A stretch of 64,000 nt of DNA. Origin: Pararobbsia silviterrae (GTDB taxonomy: Bacteria > Pseudomonadota > Gammaproteobacteria > Burkholderiales > Burkholderiaceae). The stretch spans positions 310,001 to 374,000 of the forward strand of contig NZ_RBZU01000001.1 of the NCBI RefSeq assembly GCF_003628125.1. Direction: 5' to 3'. A program made the translations under genes and the position numbers. The notes under the pieces are model-generated. The model made no database searches. It was not told the DNA's origin and saw only the letters and a list, made by a program, of their open reading frames with translations. Positions 50,469-59,806 of this stretch are shown in pieces. Position 1 is the stretch's first letter; the number at the start of each line of letters is the position of its first letter.

Positions 50469-52265
50469 TTGGGAAGAGCCATCAAGGAAGCGGAGGCCGC
50501 GGACGAGCGGCCTTCTGGAGATCGGGCGCACGGGGACGATGAGCCCGAGGTACTGACGCAAGCCGGTCTCGGGCCGCAGATCTTGTGCGCTCCGGCCATT
50601 CCGGGCGAAAGCTTGGTTTCCCAGGTCGGGCGTTATCACGTCACCAGCGGTAACCCGACCACGCGGGACACCTACACTGATCTGTTTCGACGAGATCCGT
50701 TCCAGCTCACTTTCTGGGTTCCATCGCATATCGGCGCGCTCTGTGACCGCCTTCCCGGCCGACCAGCCGCAGCGATGCTCCGTCTTCTTCGGGAAAGTAC
50801 GCTGTTTCCCTTGCTCGAGATGTTTACCGGCGCGAGGTTCTCCGCACGGGATAACCGGGAGAATATCGACGCGGTACTTCAGAGTCTTCCGAAACGGATG
50901 GTTGGCGCATATGGGTGGACCCGCCTTTGCCCTTTGTGCTTGAAGGAAGACGAAGTGAAGTACGGGACACCGGCAATCCACAGCGCGCACCAGATACCGG
51001 GTGTTTTGGCCTGCTTTCGTCATTGCACTCCGCTCCTAGACAGGTGTCCCACATGTCGATGTCCATTTGAGAGAAAGCACGACCTGGTCATGACGCCCTG
51101 GCATGGATGTCCAGCGTGCGGCGCCAACATGAGCGACGGAACGTCGGAAGCGAGTGTGTTGTCTGCCGACGAGAACGTTGTGGGTTTTGCTCGCTTCACT
51201 GCCCAGTTGTTGGCGTCGGGGGGGCGTGGAGCGTCTCGCGAGGGGCTGATCAAACTCTACCGGACGCGCATCAGGGAACTGGGCCTGAGCCGCGGGGGCA
51301 CGGTTGATCGCAAAGAGTTGATTCGGCAGCTCGTCGCTGAGTTCGGCGAAGAACTAGTCAGCCATGTTGATCCGGCGTATCGCACTGCTCGGTTGTCAGG
51401 TTGGTTCCATATCCTGATTGCGAGCACGACCTGGGAAGTTCACGTTGGGCGGCATTTGCTGCTGTCCTACTTCCTCTACGAAGATGCCGATAGTTTTCTT
51501 AAGCACTATCGCCAGATAGCACTTGATTCGACTGTGCCGATTGGCTTGCGCTCGATTCGACCGGTGATACCGGAGGCAAAGCCAAAGCAGAGCGATCTGA
51601 TGCTGCAAGTCATTGATGCGTCGAATGGAATCGCAAATTGCGATCTGGATGCTCTATGGCGCGAACATTACGGCCTATTGAAGCGTCTGATTCGGCAAGA
51701 TCCTGACGCACTCACAAAGCTGGAATCGGCGCTCGATCGCAACCGAGGACGTAAGACCAATGCAGCGGAAATTGCTACGGTAGACGCCCATCCGGACGAT
51801 GCCTCATGGGCTGAGAGACTTCGGCAGTCTGTGCCCGGTTTCTATGACAGTGCCGAGTGTCCGCAGAATGGGACTCGGAATCGTCTGCTGAGGCGAATTG
51901 GTTGGACGCGCAGCAGCACCATCGATTTGCCGCGGTTTCCCCAACTTAAACGTGTTTTGGATGCCGCGTGCGAGTCGCCGTGGCACTTCTATATACGCAG
52001 GATTTTGTGGGCCTTGGCCCAGCCATCAGCTCATACGTGGTCGCGTGGTCAGATTCGTGATTCGTCTGGTGTCGAATGGCACAAGGCGATTGTCCTCGTT
52101 GACTATTGCGCGCAAAGGGGCCTTCCGAAGACCGCGAACTCCACGAGCGTGATGGCAATACTGCAGGACTGGCAGATCGATCTGAACTGGGAGGGGCCGT
52201 GCCCGGAGCGGGTGTTCGCTAGTGCCGGGAGAAACTATCGGCCTCGGAAGCACGACGGCGAGTAG
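50469..52265 (+). CDS. tnsD: TnsD/TniQ-like transposon target-site selector
   Basis: A 598-residue protein matching Tn7 TnsD over its N-terminal half. It has the TniQ start IPGESLVSQVGRYHV, then WVPSHIGALCDRL and STLFPLLEMFTG, and a zinc-binding set C154-C157, H174, C182/H185, C193-C196, and C214-C217. TnsD binds the 3' end of glmS and recruits TnsC. Located right at attTn7 but without tnsA, tnsB or tnsC, it is an orphan or a remnant. The last 150 residues diverge from typical TnsD. The gene is convergent and overlaps the tnsD fragment behind it. Confidence 0.8.
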   Translation: MGRAIKEAEAADERPSGDRAHGDDEPEVLTQAGLGPQILCAPAIPGESLVSQVGRYHVTSGNPTTRDTYTDLFRRDPFQLTFWVPSHIGALCDRLPGRPAAAMLRLLRESTLFPLLEMFTGARFSARDNRENIDAVLQSLPKRMVGAYGWTRLCPLCLKEDEVKYGTPAIHSAHQIPGVLACFRHCTPLLDRCPTCRCPFERKHDLVMTPWHGCPACGANMSDGTSEASVLSADENVVGFARFTAQLLASGGRGASREGLIKLYRTRIRELGLSRGGTVDRKELIRQLVAEFGEELVSHVDPAYRTARLSGWFHILIASTTWEVHVGRHLLLSYFLYEDADSFLKHYRQIALDSTVPIGLRSIRPVIPEAKPKQSDLMLQVIDASNGIANCDLDALWREHYGLLKRLIRQDPDALTKLESALDRNRGRKTNAAEIATVDAHPDDASWAERLRQSVPGFYDSAECPQNGTRNRLLRRIGWTRSSTIDLPRFPQLKRVLDAACESPWHFYIRRILWALAQPSAHTWSRGQIRDSSGVEWHKAIVLVDYCAQRGLPKTANSTSVMAILQDWQIDLNWEGPCPERVFASAGRNYRPRKHDGE

Positions 52266-52745
52266 GAATGCCGGCGACGCGATGCAGTTTGGATGGAGCG
52301 GGAGAAAGTCCCTCCTTATCTCTCAAATGCCGCTCCCACCACTGTAAGCGTCGCGCCTGAAATTCAGCAACTGTTTCAAGCACGTCCTGGAGCAAGATGC
52401 TGCAGATTGGCAGTTTGGCGCGCTGTTTTTCTAGCCAAGACGATCGGCCGGTTCGCCGTCCCAATTCGCTCAGGCTGATTCTGATGGGCACATCCTCGGA
52501 GGCACGTATTGCTTGCGCTGCGGATCGAATAGCCCTCGCCAAAGCGATATCTCGCGCAATCCAATCTACCCTGCGCTTCTCCGCCCTCCGCCCACGAGGC
52601 AACTCCAGCATGCGCTCATCGAGCCACGCACGGTCATTCCGATAGAGCCACATGTAATACGTCGGTATTTTGTGTCGCAGCTCGCTTGGCGAAGGCGACG
52701 GCCGCGATCCGGCCACATCCAGCAATCGACTCCTGGCTTCATCGC
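52219..52745 (-). pseudogene. C-terminal fragment of a second TnsD
   Basis: A 168-residue frame (TTG start at 52725, homology to about 52745) matching the C-terminal part of TnsD: YYMWLYRNDRAWLDER compares with YAWLYRHDRDWL, RRVDWIARDIALARA with the DWNQRD segment, and KLPICSILLQDVLETVAEFQ with the KLP…SVEDYQIRRI segment. The N-terminal two thirds are missing; upstream the frame joins a truncated oxygenase. It points opposite to the intact tnsD, so two different Tn7-like insertions or an inversion with deletion are implied. Confidence 0.75.
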
Positions 52746-53197
52746 GTCGTATGGATCTTTGCTGTCCCCTCGGTGTCCTGATGCAGCGCGAGGTAGTCCC
52801 CCTCGCCGAGGCGATTCATATGTGACAACCGCTGAACTTGCCCCGCCTCTCGGTTGAGCTCAAGGAATTCTTCAAATTTGTCCGGGTAGCGGCAGTCCAC
52901 ATTCAACGCTTCATTCCAGCGATTCGCGACAGGAACTAACCAACGATAAAGTGAATCGCGCCACGTGGCCCATGGCCCAGGTAGCTTGGCGCCGAATCGC
53001 AGCATATGGCCAACTCCCCGGTTTATTGAGCTCAGTGATTCGCTATGGAGTGAGTCCGATACATCGGCCTGAGCTGCGAGCTCTTTCGCGCGGTCGGGAG
53101 CGAGAACGCCTGACAACACGGCGAATCCTTCGGAATCGAGTTGTGCCGCGACGTAGTTTGCATCGACCGACTTCAGTAGAGTTGCGACAGGCGTCAT
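52739..53197 (-). pseudogene. Truncated 2OG-Fe(II) oxygenase, next to ada
   Basis: A 152-residue frame beginning MTPVATLLKSVDANYVAAQL and reaching the first metal ligand pair in DYLALHQDTEG, then ending within nine residues. Full-length relatives of this family continue after that HxD with FPLQ and the second His and Arg, so the catalytic half is lost at the join with the tnsD fragment. It overlaps the ada stop by 4 bp and was likely part of an alkylation-repair operon. Unlikely to be active. Confidence 0.75.
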
Positions 53198-54294
53198 GAT
53201 TGGAGCTCTTGTGTGTCTTCAGCGCTCGGCGCCGCAGCTTCTCGGCGGAGCAGTTCCCGTTTACGGTCTACGCCCCATCGGTAGCCGGAGATGTCTCCGT
53301 CTTGCCGTACGATGCGATGACAGGGAACCGCGACGGCTATGTGATTTGCACCGCACGCTTGCGCGACTGCACGCATGGATTTTGGCGCTCCGATACGCTT
53401 GGCAATGTCGGTGTAGCTTGCTGTCGTGCCTGGTGGAATTTCGCGCAGAGCTTGCCAGACGCGTTCCTGAAAAGCTGTTCCCCGCACATCCAGCGGGAGA
53501 TTGAGCCCGATTGAAGGCGCTTCGACAAATCCGACAACCTGCGCGACGAGTCGTTCGAATTCGGCGTCTCCGCCAATGAGTTGGGCCTTCGGGAATTGGT
53601 CCTGCAAATCGCGAACGAGGGTGTTTGGGTCGTCATCTATCAAAATTGCGCAGATACCGCTCTGGCTTTGCGCAACCAGAATCGCGCCGAGAGAGCATTG
53701 CCCCACTGCGAAACGAATGACGGTTCCAGTGCCCCCGGAGCGGTACTCCCGAGCTCGCATGCCCAATAACTGCTGAGATTGTTCATAAAATCGGCTGTTG
53801 GAATTGAAGCCGGCGTCATAGATGGCGTGCGTCACGTTGGCGTCGGGGTTGCTCAACTCTTCACGCAAACGACGCGCACGCGATGCAGACGCGTACGCCT
53901 TTGGCGTCAGTCCGGTCTCCGCCTTGAATAAGCGATGGAAGTGGAAGGTGCTCACGCCAGCGAGAGTGGCGAGGTCCTCGAGGTTGAGCGGCGTTTCTGC
54001 TTCGTCGATGAGCCGGCAGATGCGAGCTACAAGCGCCGCACGCTCGGTGGCGACGCTCGTTTGGTCACCTCTAACTCGACGACTTTTTCGATAGCCTGCT
54101 GCCTCTGCTTCTTCCGCCGTGTCAAAGAAAACTACATTCTCGCGCTTGGGTAGTCGTGTGGACGAGCTTGGGCGGCAGTACACGCCGGTCGTCCGAACTG
54201 CATAGACGAAGTGACCGTCAGCGACAGAGTCGCGGTTGCGAATTGCTTCCCAGCGTGCATCGTCTGTGTCGTAACTTGATGCGATGGCGCTCAT
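53194..54294 (-). CDS. ada: Ada-like regulator/O6-methylguanine-DNA methyltransferase with degenerate zinc site
   Basis: A 366-residue protein with the Ada order: N-terminal phosphotriester domain, AraC HTH domain (LATLAGVSTFHFHRLFKAET) and C-terminal MGMT domain (RGTAFQERVWQAL, then PCHRIVRQDG with the acceptor Cys). In the N-domain C40 matches the E. coli acceptor C38, but the zinc ligands are replaced: S44 for C42 and, in YRKSRRVRG, S71 for C69 and V74 for C72. Methyl-activated regulation is therefore probably lost while MGMT repair may remain. ATG 54294 starts as in other Ada proteins. Confidence 0.85.
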   Translation of the reverse strand: MSAIASSYDTDDARWEAIRNRDSVADGHFVYAVRTTGVYCRPSSSTRLPKRENVVFFDTAEEAEAAGYRKSRRVRGDQTSVATERAALVARICRLIDEAETPLNLEDLATLAGVSTFHFHRLFKAETGLTPKAYASASRARRLREELSNPDANVTHAIYDAGFNSNSRFYEQSQQLLGMRAREYRSGGTGTVIRFAVGQCSLGAILVAQSQSGICAILIDDDPNTLVRDLQDQFPKAQLIGGDAEFERLVAQVVGFVEAPSIGLNLPLDVRGTAFQERVWQALREIPPGTTASYTDIAKRIGAPKSMRAVAQACGANHIAVAVPCHRIVRQDGDISGYRWGVDRKRELLRREAAAPSAEDTQELQS

Positions 54295-54851
54295 GACGAG
54301 TGTCCCTATATTCCTTATCTGCGAACCAGAATAGGTCGGGACTCGTTTGCAAGAACTCCGATTCTTGCGGACAAATTCGCTCGGCATATGGCGAATTTTA
54401 TGGCTCGAACCGCCGCTGCAAAAGGAGTGCCACAAGCGCCGCTCGCCGTGAGGTGTACGCGGTGGGCCTCAACCGTGACGTGCGAACAGATTGGCAGCGG
54501 GGCGACACCCTTCGGATACTCGTGTATCGCCCTGAAGGAGTTGTGCGTTGGGCCTACGCCTGTGTTTCAGAAGTGAAGAGTCTACGTATTCTTGCTGTTT
54601 TCTGGCCTCGTCGAACGACATCTTCGCGGCGACAATCGACGGCGCGGATGACGTTCTTATTCGCCACAGCTTTTCACCCAACGCTCCGCACCGCGCCGTC
54701 ACTGACGTGTGAGCCGTGAAGTGCCCCGCGAAGTCCCATCCGCAAGAAGCGCGAGTCCGGCGGAGTGATGTCAACGAGCGCTCTGTTTTCACCGTCGAAG
54801 CCCGAGCAGCGCAATATCGCTTCGCCGGCGAGACACCCCAAGCACGCCGTT
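54295..54851. other. Intergenic region, no supported gene
   Basis: About 560 bases between the ada start and the GntR stop. The frames across it (for example 54469-54978 minus) have poor coding character and overlap the GntR gene. It may be decayed sequence from the Tn7-like scar and includes the ada promoter. No Ada box could be picked with confidence. Confidence 0.45.
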
Positions 54852-55565
54852 CTACTCGTCCGCATCCGCCTCCGGATACGCCGCCGAAATCCGTCGCCAA
54901 GCCTCCTGAATATGCTCTTCCAACGCCTTCACCGCCGTAGCCTCGTCGCGCGTATCGATCGCATCGATAATCGGCCAATGATCGACCGCAGCCGCCTCAA
55001 GACTTTCGAAGCGATTCTTCACGAGCGTGATCGACATTTGCACTTCCGCGCGAATATTCAAAAATCCGCGCAGCGTTTGGCTATTACCCGACAACTCGAC
55101 AATACGCAGATGGAATGCGTTATCCGCTTCGACGAGCGCCATTTCATTGCCCGCTTTCGCCGCATCGACCATTTTCTGTACGATGCCCCGAAGTTCCGCA
55201 TGGTCCTCGGGGGTCATGCGCGGTAACGCCTGTCGAATCGCAAACGCTTCGATTACGGTGCGAAACGAGAAAATATCGGCCATGTCCTGCTTCGAGAACG
55301 AACGGACAAATGTGCCGCGCCGCGGCGCCGATACCAACAGCCCGCGCTCTTCAAGCTTTCGAATGGCTTCCCGAATCGGGTTGCGGCTAATACCTAACGT
55401 CCGCGCAAGCTCCGCTTCATTGATCCGCTGACCGCCGCGTAAGCGACCGCTTACCAATTGACGGAAGAGATGCGTGGCCACTTGCTCGGACAACATGCGG
55501 CTGTCGATGACCACGGGGTCCACCAAGGACGGCGTGGCCGGAATATTCGTGGAATCACTCTTCAT
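54852..55565 (-). CDS. GntR-family regulator with FCD domain
   Basis: A 237-residue regulator. Its winged HTH (about 25-90) has VATHLFRQLVSGRLRGGQRI, INEAELARTLGISRNPIREA and LVSAPRRGTFV. The C-terminal FCD-type helical effector domain follows. It is the last gene of a minus-strand run and overlaps the livM stop by 4 bp. It probably controls the importer and amidase genes, with the palindrome at 59660 as a candidate operator. Ligand unknown. Confidence 0.85.
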   Translation of the reverse strand: MKSDSTNIPATPSLVDPVVIDSRMLSEQVATHLFRQLVSGRLRGGQRINEAELARTLGISRNPIREAIRKLEERGLLVSAPRRGTFVRSFSKQDMADIFSFRTVIEAFAIRQALPRMTPEDHAELRGIVQKMVDAAKAGNEMALVEADNAFHLRIVELSGNSQTLRGFLNIRAEVQMSITLVKNRFESLEAAAVDHWPIIDAIDTRDEATAVKALEEHIQEAWRRISAAYPEADADE

Positions 55566-56656
55566 TGCCTAGCCCGCAGCTTCTTTCGCTTGAGATTCGC
55601 TATCGAAAATTCGCGTGCGCCGATTATACCCTCGCGTCGATACATCAGAACCACGAGCATGGCGCCCGAAAGCACCAATTCCTGAACACCGCTCGGCAGC
55701 GCCAGCGTCGTCCCCGCGATCTCGACACCCGACTCCAACCAACGAAAAATCTCCGTGACCGCTTGAATCACAATAACGCCCACCACCGCACCAGCCATAC
55801 TCCGCATTCCGCCCACGATCAACATCGCTAACGTAATAAACGTCAAATCAAGAAAATAAGAATCCACGGAGATCGTGCCCACGAAATGCGCCTGCATGAC
55901 GCCCGCCATTCCCATGACCGCACCCGATATCGTGAACGCAATCAGACGCGACCAATACAGGGAGACGCCCGCCGCCTTAGCTGCAACCTCGTCTTCCCGG
56001 CTAGCGCGCAACAGCAGTCCCCATCGGGATCTTTGATAAAGAAATGCAATCAGCAGCGCAATCGCCGCACCGGCAGCAGCGACCGGCACCGTGACAAACG
56101 TCGGCAGTCCCACAATCGAACCCGTGCCCATTGTGACGCTGTCCCAATTCGAATAGACCGTGTTCCACACGAATAGCACGGCAAGCGTCGAAATCGATGC
56201 GGCGAGTCCGGACAGTCGCATCAGCACAAGTCCGACGACAAACGCCGCCGCGGCCGCCAAGGCCGTCGATGTCGATGCGGATACCCAAATCGGCAAACTC
56301 CGATCGAGCAAAAACGCGGGAAGACCGGACATGACCATCGGCTTGAGCGCTTCACAACACGTCTGCCACGCCGACGCATACGCCGCGATGGCCATGAACG
56401 TCACCTGGCCGAAGGAAATAATTCCCGAGTTGCCGATGAAGATATAGAGCCCAAGCACGGTCACCACGCGAATCAGCAGCAACGTCACCATGCTCTGCAA
56501 CTCCGGACTTCCGAAGCCCGCGACAAGTGACGCGCCGGCGAGCAACGGAACAAGGATCAACAGAAACGGCGACCAGTCGATTAGCCGAGCCTCGACTCGA
56601 TGCGGAAGCGCGGCGCGCGGTGGGGTGATGCGTGCGGTATCGGATGGGTTGATCAT
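55562..56656 (-). CDS. livM: Branched-chain amino acid-type ABC permease, LivM family
   Basis: A 364-residue permease with about ten hydrophobic helices. The family motifs are visible: GNSGIISFGQVTFMAIAAYA early and RLIAFTISGAVMGMAGVMQA later, typical of LivM/LivH-like proteins. It should form the transmembrane heterodimer with the LivH protein. The symbol follows family position, not proven substrate. Overlaps both neighbours by 4 bp (GntR and livH). Confidence 0.9.
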   Translation of the reverse strand: MINPSDTARITPPRAALPHRVEARLIDWSPFLLILVPLLAGASLVAGFGSPELQSMVTLLLIRVVTVLGLYIFIGNSGIISFGQVTFMAIAAYASAWQTCCEALKPMVMSGLPAFLLDRSLPIWVSASTSTALAAAAAFVVGLVLMRLSGLAASISTLAVLFVWNTVYSNWDSVTMGTGSIVGLPTFVTVPVAAAGAAIALLIAFLYQRSRWGLLLRASREDEVAAKAAGVSLYWSRLIAFTISGAVMGMAGVMQAHFVGTISVDSYFLDLTFITLAMLIVGGMRSMAGAVVGVIVIQAVTEIFRWLESGVEIAGTTLALPSGVQELVLSGAMLVVLMYRREGIIGAREFSIANLKRKKLRARQ

Positions 56657-57564
56657 ACGCGTTCCCGATTATTGCTATTGGCGATGAGTCCGTTGGGCTT
56701 CACGAGCAAAGTCAAAATGACAAGCGCGAACACGCCCGCATCGCGGAATGGGCGGAGGTCGGACGGCAAGTACGCCTGCAGGAACACGCCGAAACATCCG
56801 ACGATAAAGCCGCCAAGAACGGCGCCCGCAAGCGAACCCATGCCGCCGATGACGGTGGCGAAAAACGCATAGATCACCGGAAGCGAACCCATATGAATGT
56901 CGAGCGTGCCGGTTTGCATCACGAACAACATCGATACGGCACCGGAGAGCACGCCGCTGATCGCAAAGGCGACCGCGATGATGCGGTTCGCCGGAATGCC
57001 GAGCAAGCGCGCCATTTGAAAATTCTCGGCCGCGGCTCTCATCTGGATGCCCATCGGCGTCAAGCGCAAGAACATCAACAAAGCGATGAGCAGCGCCGCG
57101 CATACGCCGATCGTGATCAACTCCGTGCCAGGTACGCGTAATCCGCCGATGCCGATCACCGTATTGAGGCCGTGACTGATATCGATGGACTTCGGGCGGC
57201 TCGTGTACACGAGCATCACCAGATGCTGAAGGAAATAACTGACCGCGAACGACGACACCAAGAGTGTCGCCGCATTCGTTTGTCGCAGCGGGCGAAACGC
57301 AATGCGCTCCGTGACCAAGGCAATCACGATGACCAGCGCAATGATCGCGCATAGCATCAACGGAATCGGCAATGCCCCGAACATCAATCCGGGCGCGGCG
57401 GCCGCGCTCGGGACAATCAAGGAATACGCGCCGATCGTGATGTAGTCGCCTTGCGCGAAATTGATCAGACGCATGATGCCGAAGACAAAGCCGATCGCGA
57501 GCGCAACAAGCGCATACAAGCTACCCAGCGCGGCGGCATCGACGATGGTTTGAGCAAAATACAT
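56653..57564 (-). CDS. livH: Branched-chain amino acid-type ABC permease, LivH family
   Basis: A 303-residue permease. It begins with GSLYALVALAIGFVFGIMRL and NFAQGDYITIGAYSLI, and carries the PANRIIAVAFAISGVLSGAV segment that is the ATPase-contact loop of LivH proteins. It has about eight helices. Directly adjacent to the livG gene (no gap) and 4 bp into livM. Hydrophobic amino acids, urea or amides are typical substrates of the family, so substrate cannot be given. Confidence 0.9.
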   Translation of the reverse strand: MYFAQTIVDAAALGSLYALVALAIGFVFGIMRLINFAQGDYITIGAYSLIVPSAAAAPGLMFGALPIPLMLCAIIALVIVIALVTERIAFRPLRQTNAATLLVSSFAVSYFLQHLVMLVYTSRPKSIDISHGLNTVIGIGGLRVPGTELITIGVCAALLIALLMFLRLTPMGIQMRAAAENFQMARLLGIPANRIIAVAFAISGVLSGAVSMLFVMQTGTLDIHMGSLPVIYAFFATVIGGMGSLAGAVLGGFIVGCFGVFLQAYLPSDLRPFRDAGVFALVILTLLVKPNGLIANSNNRERV

Positions 57565-58329
57565 TTAGGCTGCCTCCGGTTGGCTATCGCGATGTGTTGC
57601 CTTGTCGCCCAGATAGGCCCGACGCACGGCTTGGTTTGACTGAATTTCCGCAGGCGTGCCCTCCGCAATACTTTTGCCTCCATCGAGGACATGGATGCGT
57701 TCACACGCACCCATGACGACGTCCATATTGTGTTCAATCAGCAGCACGCCACAGCCGAAGTCACGCGGGATCGCGGCAATCAAATGCATCAATGCCTGAC
57801 ATTCCGCCTCGTTCATGCCCGACGCGGGTTCGTCGAGCAACGCGAACTTCGGGTCGAGCGCCAAGGCTCGACCGATGCCAATACGGCGCTCGTTTCCATA
57901 AGAGAGGCTGTCGCAGGGTTGATCGATCATGTCGAGACACTCCATCCAGTCGAGGATCTCCGCCGCGCGCTTTCTCGCGAGCCGATTTCCGAGGCCCGCG
58001 CTCATGGCCGCAACGGCGAGATTTTCTCCGACGCTAAGCCCTCTAAAGAGCCGACCCGCCTGAAACGTCCGACCGATTCCCGCGCGGGCAGTCATATGCG
58101 GACCCTTGACGCCCACTGCGACGTCGTCCAACTTCATGCTCCCCCGCGTGGGTTGCTGGAACCCGCTCAAGACATTGACCATCGTGGTCTTGCCGGCCCC
58201 GTTAGGTCCGATTAACCCGAGGACTTCACCTTGTCTCAGGCTTAGCGTGACATCCGTGAGCGCGGCAATTCCGCCGAAGGTGACATGCACACCTTCGGCG
58301 ACCATGCGAGAACCGTGAGCTGCTTTCAT
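57565..58329 (-). CDS. livG: ABC transporter ATP-binding protein, LivG type
   Basis: A 254-residue ATPase. It has Walker A GPNGAGKTT, a DSLSYGNERRIGIGRALALD signature stretch in which SYGNE replaces the usual SGGQ, and Walker B FALLDEPASGMN with GVLLIEHNMD, the LivG-type end. It drives the livM/livH channel together with LivF, which lies divergently. ATG 58329 is preferred over TTG 58344. Confidence 0.9.
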   Translation of the reverse strand: MKAAHGSRMVAEGVHVTFGGIAALTDVTLSLRQGEVLGLIGPNGAGKTTMVNVLSGFQQPTRGSMKLDDVAVGVKGPHMTARAGIGRTFQAGRLFRGLSVGENLAVAAMSAGLGNRLARKRAAEILDWMECLDMIDQPCDSLSYGNERRIGIGRALALDPKFALLDEPASGMNEAECQALMHLIAAIPRDFGCGVLLIEHNMDVVMGACERIHVLDGGKSIAEGTPAEIQSNQAVRRAYLGDKATHRDSQPEAA

Positions 58330-58380
58330 ATCGCCGATGATCAAATATGTGTCTTGCTGGAAAGGGGGAGGGCGAAATGC

Positions 58381-59598
58381 TTAGCTGCCGATTCGGAACA
58401 GAAGCTTCGTGTCCGGCGTGAGTTGGTTTTTGTACATTTCGACGGCGTGAAACGAGCCGTTCGAGACGTCCATGATCAGCCACGGGCGATTCACCTGAAT
58501 ATGCAGATCCTTTCGATACGACGTCGGACCCGCCAGGAACGGTTGGTTGTCGAAGCTGTTCATGGCCGCGACGACCTTGTCGGTGTCGGTCGAATTCACC
58601 TTCGTCACGGCGAAGGCCCATTGTTCGATCAAGCTATAACCGAGCACGGAATACGACGAGACCGGCGGTTGGCCCCAACGCGCTTTGAAATTGTTCACGA
58701 ACGCATTCATCGCGGGGCGCGGATCGTCACCATAGAGCGACATCAGCGCGGGCACGTAAAAGTCCTTCAAATTCGGCACGGCGCTGAGCCAGTAGTTATC
58801 GGCCATCGCGGTGATGCTAAGAATCGGCACGGTAATTCCCGCGGCGCGAAGCTGACGGACTGCTGATGCGCCGCCCGGCGTGCGGCTGCACAAAAATACC
58901 GAGTCCGGCTTCTTCGCCAAGCTGTTGATCCGCGTGATCTGCGGCGCAATCGAAGGGTCTTCGTTCTTGAACGTGTCGTCGCCGAGGATCGTTTCCTTGC
59001 CGCCGTCTTTGGCCCATGCGGCCCGGAAGCCCGCGCAACCCGATTTCGTATATTCGTTCGACGTGTCTTCAAGCACATACGTCGTCTTCAAGCCCAATTT
59101 CTTTTGTGCGTATTCGGCAATCGCAATGCCTTCGGATTGCGCGGCGCTGGTCGCGGTGAATGCGTATTGCCCGACGCCCTGCGAGCCCATCTTGGGGTCG
59201 GCGGCACACAAGCTGATCGAGACGATCTTGGCCTTCTGCGCGGCGAGCGCCGCAGGCGCGCCGAAATCGTAGTCGCACGACACCACGAGCAATTTGACGC
59301 CTGCCTGAACGAGTTCCGCGCCCGCACTCGCCGAGCGCTCCCGATCCGTTTTCGTGTCGATCACTTTGTAGGTCACGGGTTGACCCAAGAGGCCGCCGGC
59401 CTTGTTGATTTCGTCGATCTTCAACACGGCGGCCTTGAACGGCGCGGCGTCGTAGTTTTGCAGCCAACCGGACTCGGCGATCGCGAAACCGATGGTGGGC
59501 GGCTGACTCTCCGCTCCGCTCGCAGACGAAACAACCCCTGTCCCTAAAACGCCAAACACCGCCATGGCCGCCGCGACCCGCTTAAAGAAACTGCGCAT
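58381..59598 (-). CDS. Periplasmic substrate-binding protein, LivK type
   Basis: A 405-residue protein with a signal peptide (MRSFFKRVAAAMAVFGVLGT, cleavage near SASGAES). The mature part is a type I periplasmic binding fold: PPTIGFAIAESGWLQNYDAA, INKAGGLLGQPVTYKVIDTK, and SVLGYSLIEQWAFAV. It captures the importer's ligand and starts the minus-strand operon. Its weak similarity to amino-acid binders does not reveal the ligand; two cysteine pairs (e.g. in SCDYDF and CAADP) suggest disulfides. Confidence 0.85.
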   Translation of the reverse strand: MRSFFKRVAAAMAVFGVLGTGVVSSASGAESQPPTIGFAIAESGWLQNYDAAPFKAAVLKIDEINKAGGLLGQPVTYKVIDTKTDRERSASAGAELVQAGVKLLVVSCDYDFGAPAALAAQKAKIVSISLCAADPKMGSQGVGQYAFTATSAAQSEGIAIAEYAQKKLGLKTTYVLEDTSNEYTKSGCAGFRAAWAKDGGKETILGDDTFKNEDPSIAPQITRINSLAKKPDSVFLCSRTPGGASAVRQLRAAGITVPILSITAMADNYWLSAVPNLKDFYVPALMSLYGDDPRPAMNAFVNNFKARWGQPPVSSYSVLGYSLIEQWAFAVTKVNSTDTDKVVAAMNSFDNQPFLAGPTSYRKDLHIQVNRPWLIMDVSNGSFHAVEMYKNQLTPDTKLLFRIGS

Positions 59599-59659
59599 TT
59601 TTGCCCCTCGTTAGTGACCCGCTACCCAGGCAAGCCATCCGGCTCGCGTTCTGAATTTC

Positions 59660-59679
59660 GTCCACTGTGGACTGTGGAC
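59660..59679. promoter_or_regulatory. Palindrome with third half-site, probable GntR operator
   Basis: GTCCACTGTGGAC is a perfect palindrome followed at once by a third half-site TGTGGAC. It lies in the 208-bp divergent space between the binding-protein gene and livF, where a regulator of both would bind. GntR/FCD regulators bind short palindromes of this size. Confidence 0.5.
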
Positions 59680-59806
59680 AGATGAAATATTCGAGAGCAC
59701 AATAAAGTTAGTCAAGTGCTTTGTGGTCCGACTCGGGTCAACCCTAGCCTCTTGAAAACACGGACTGGATCGAATTCCGAGCAGATCGACAACGGGGGTA
59801 TCGAGA

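Noticed and set aside
54469-54978. 169-residue minus-strand frame between ada and the GntR gene
   Set aside because: It overlaps the 3' end of the GntR gene in another frame and has random-looking composition.
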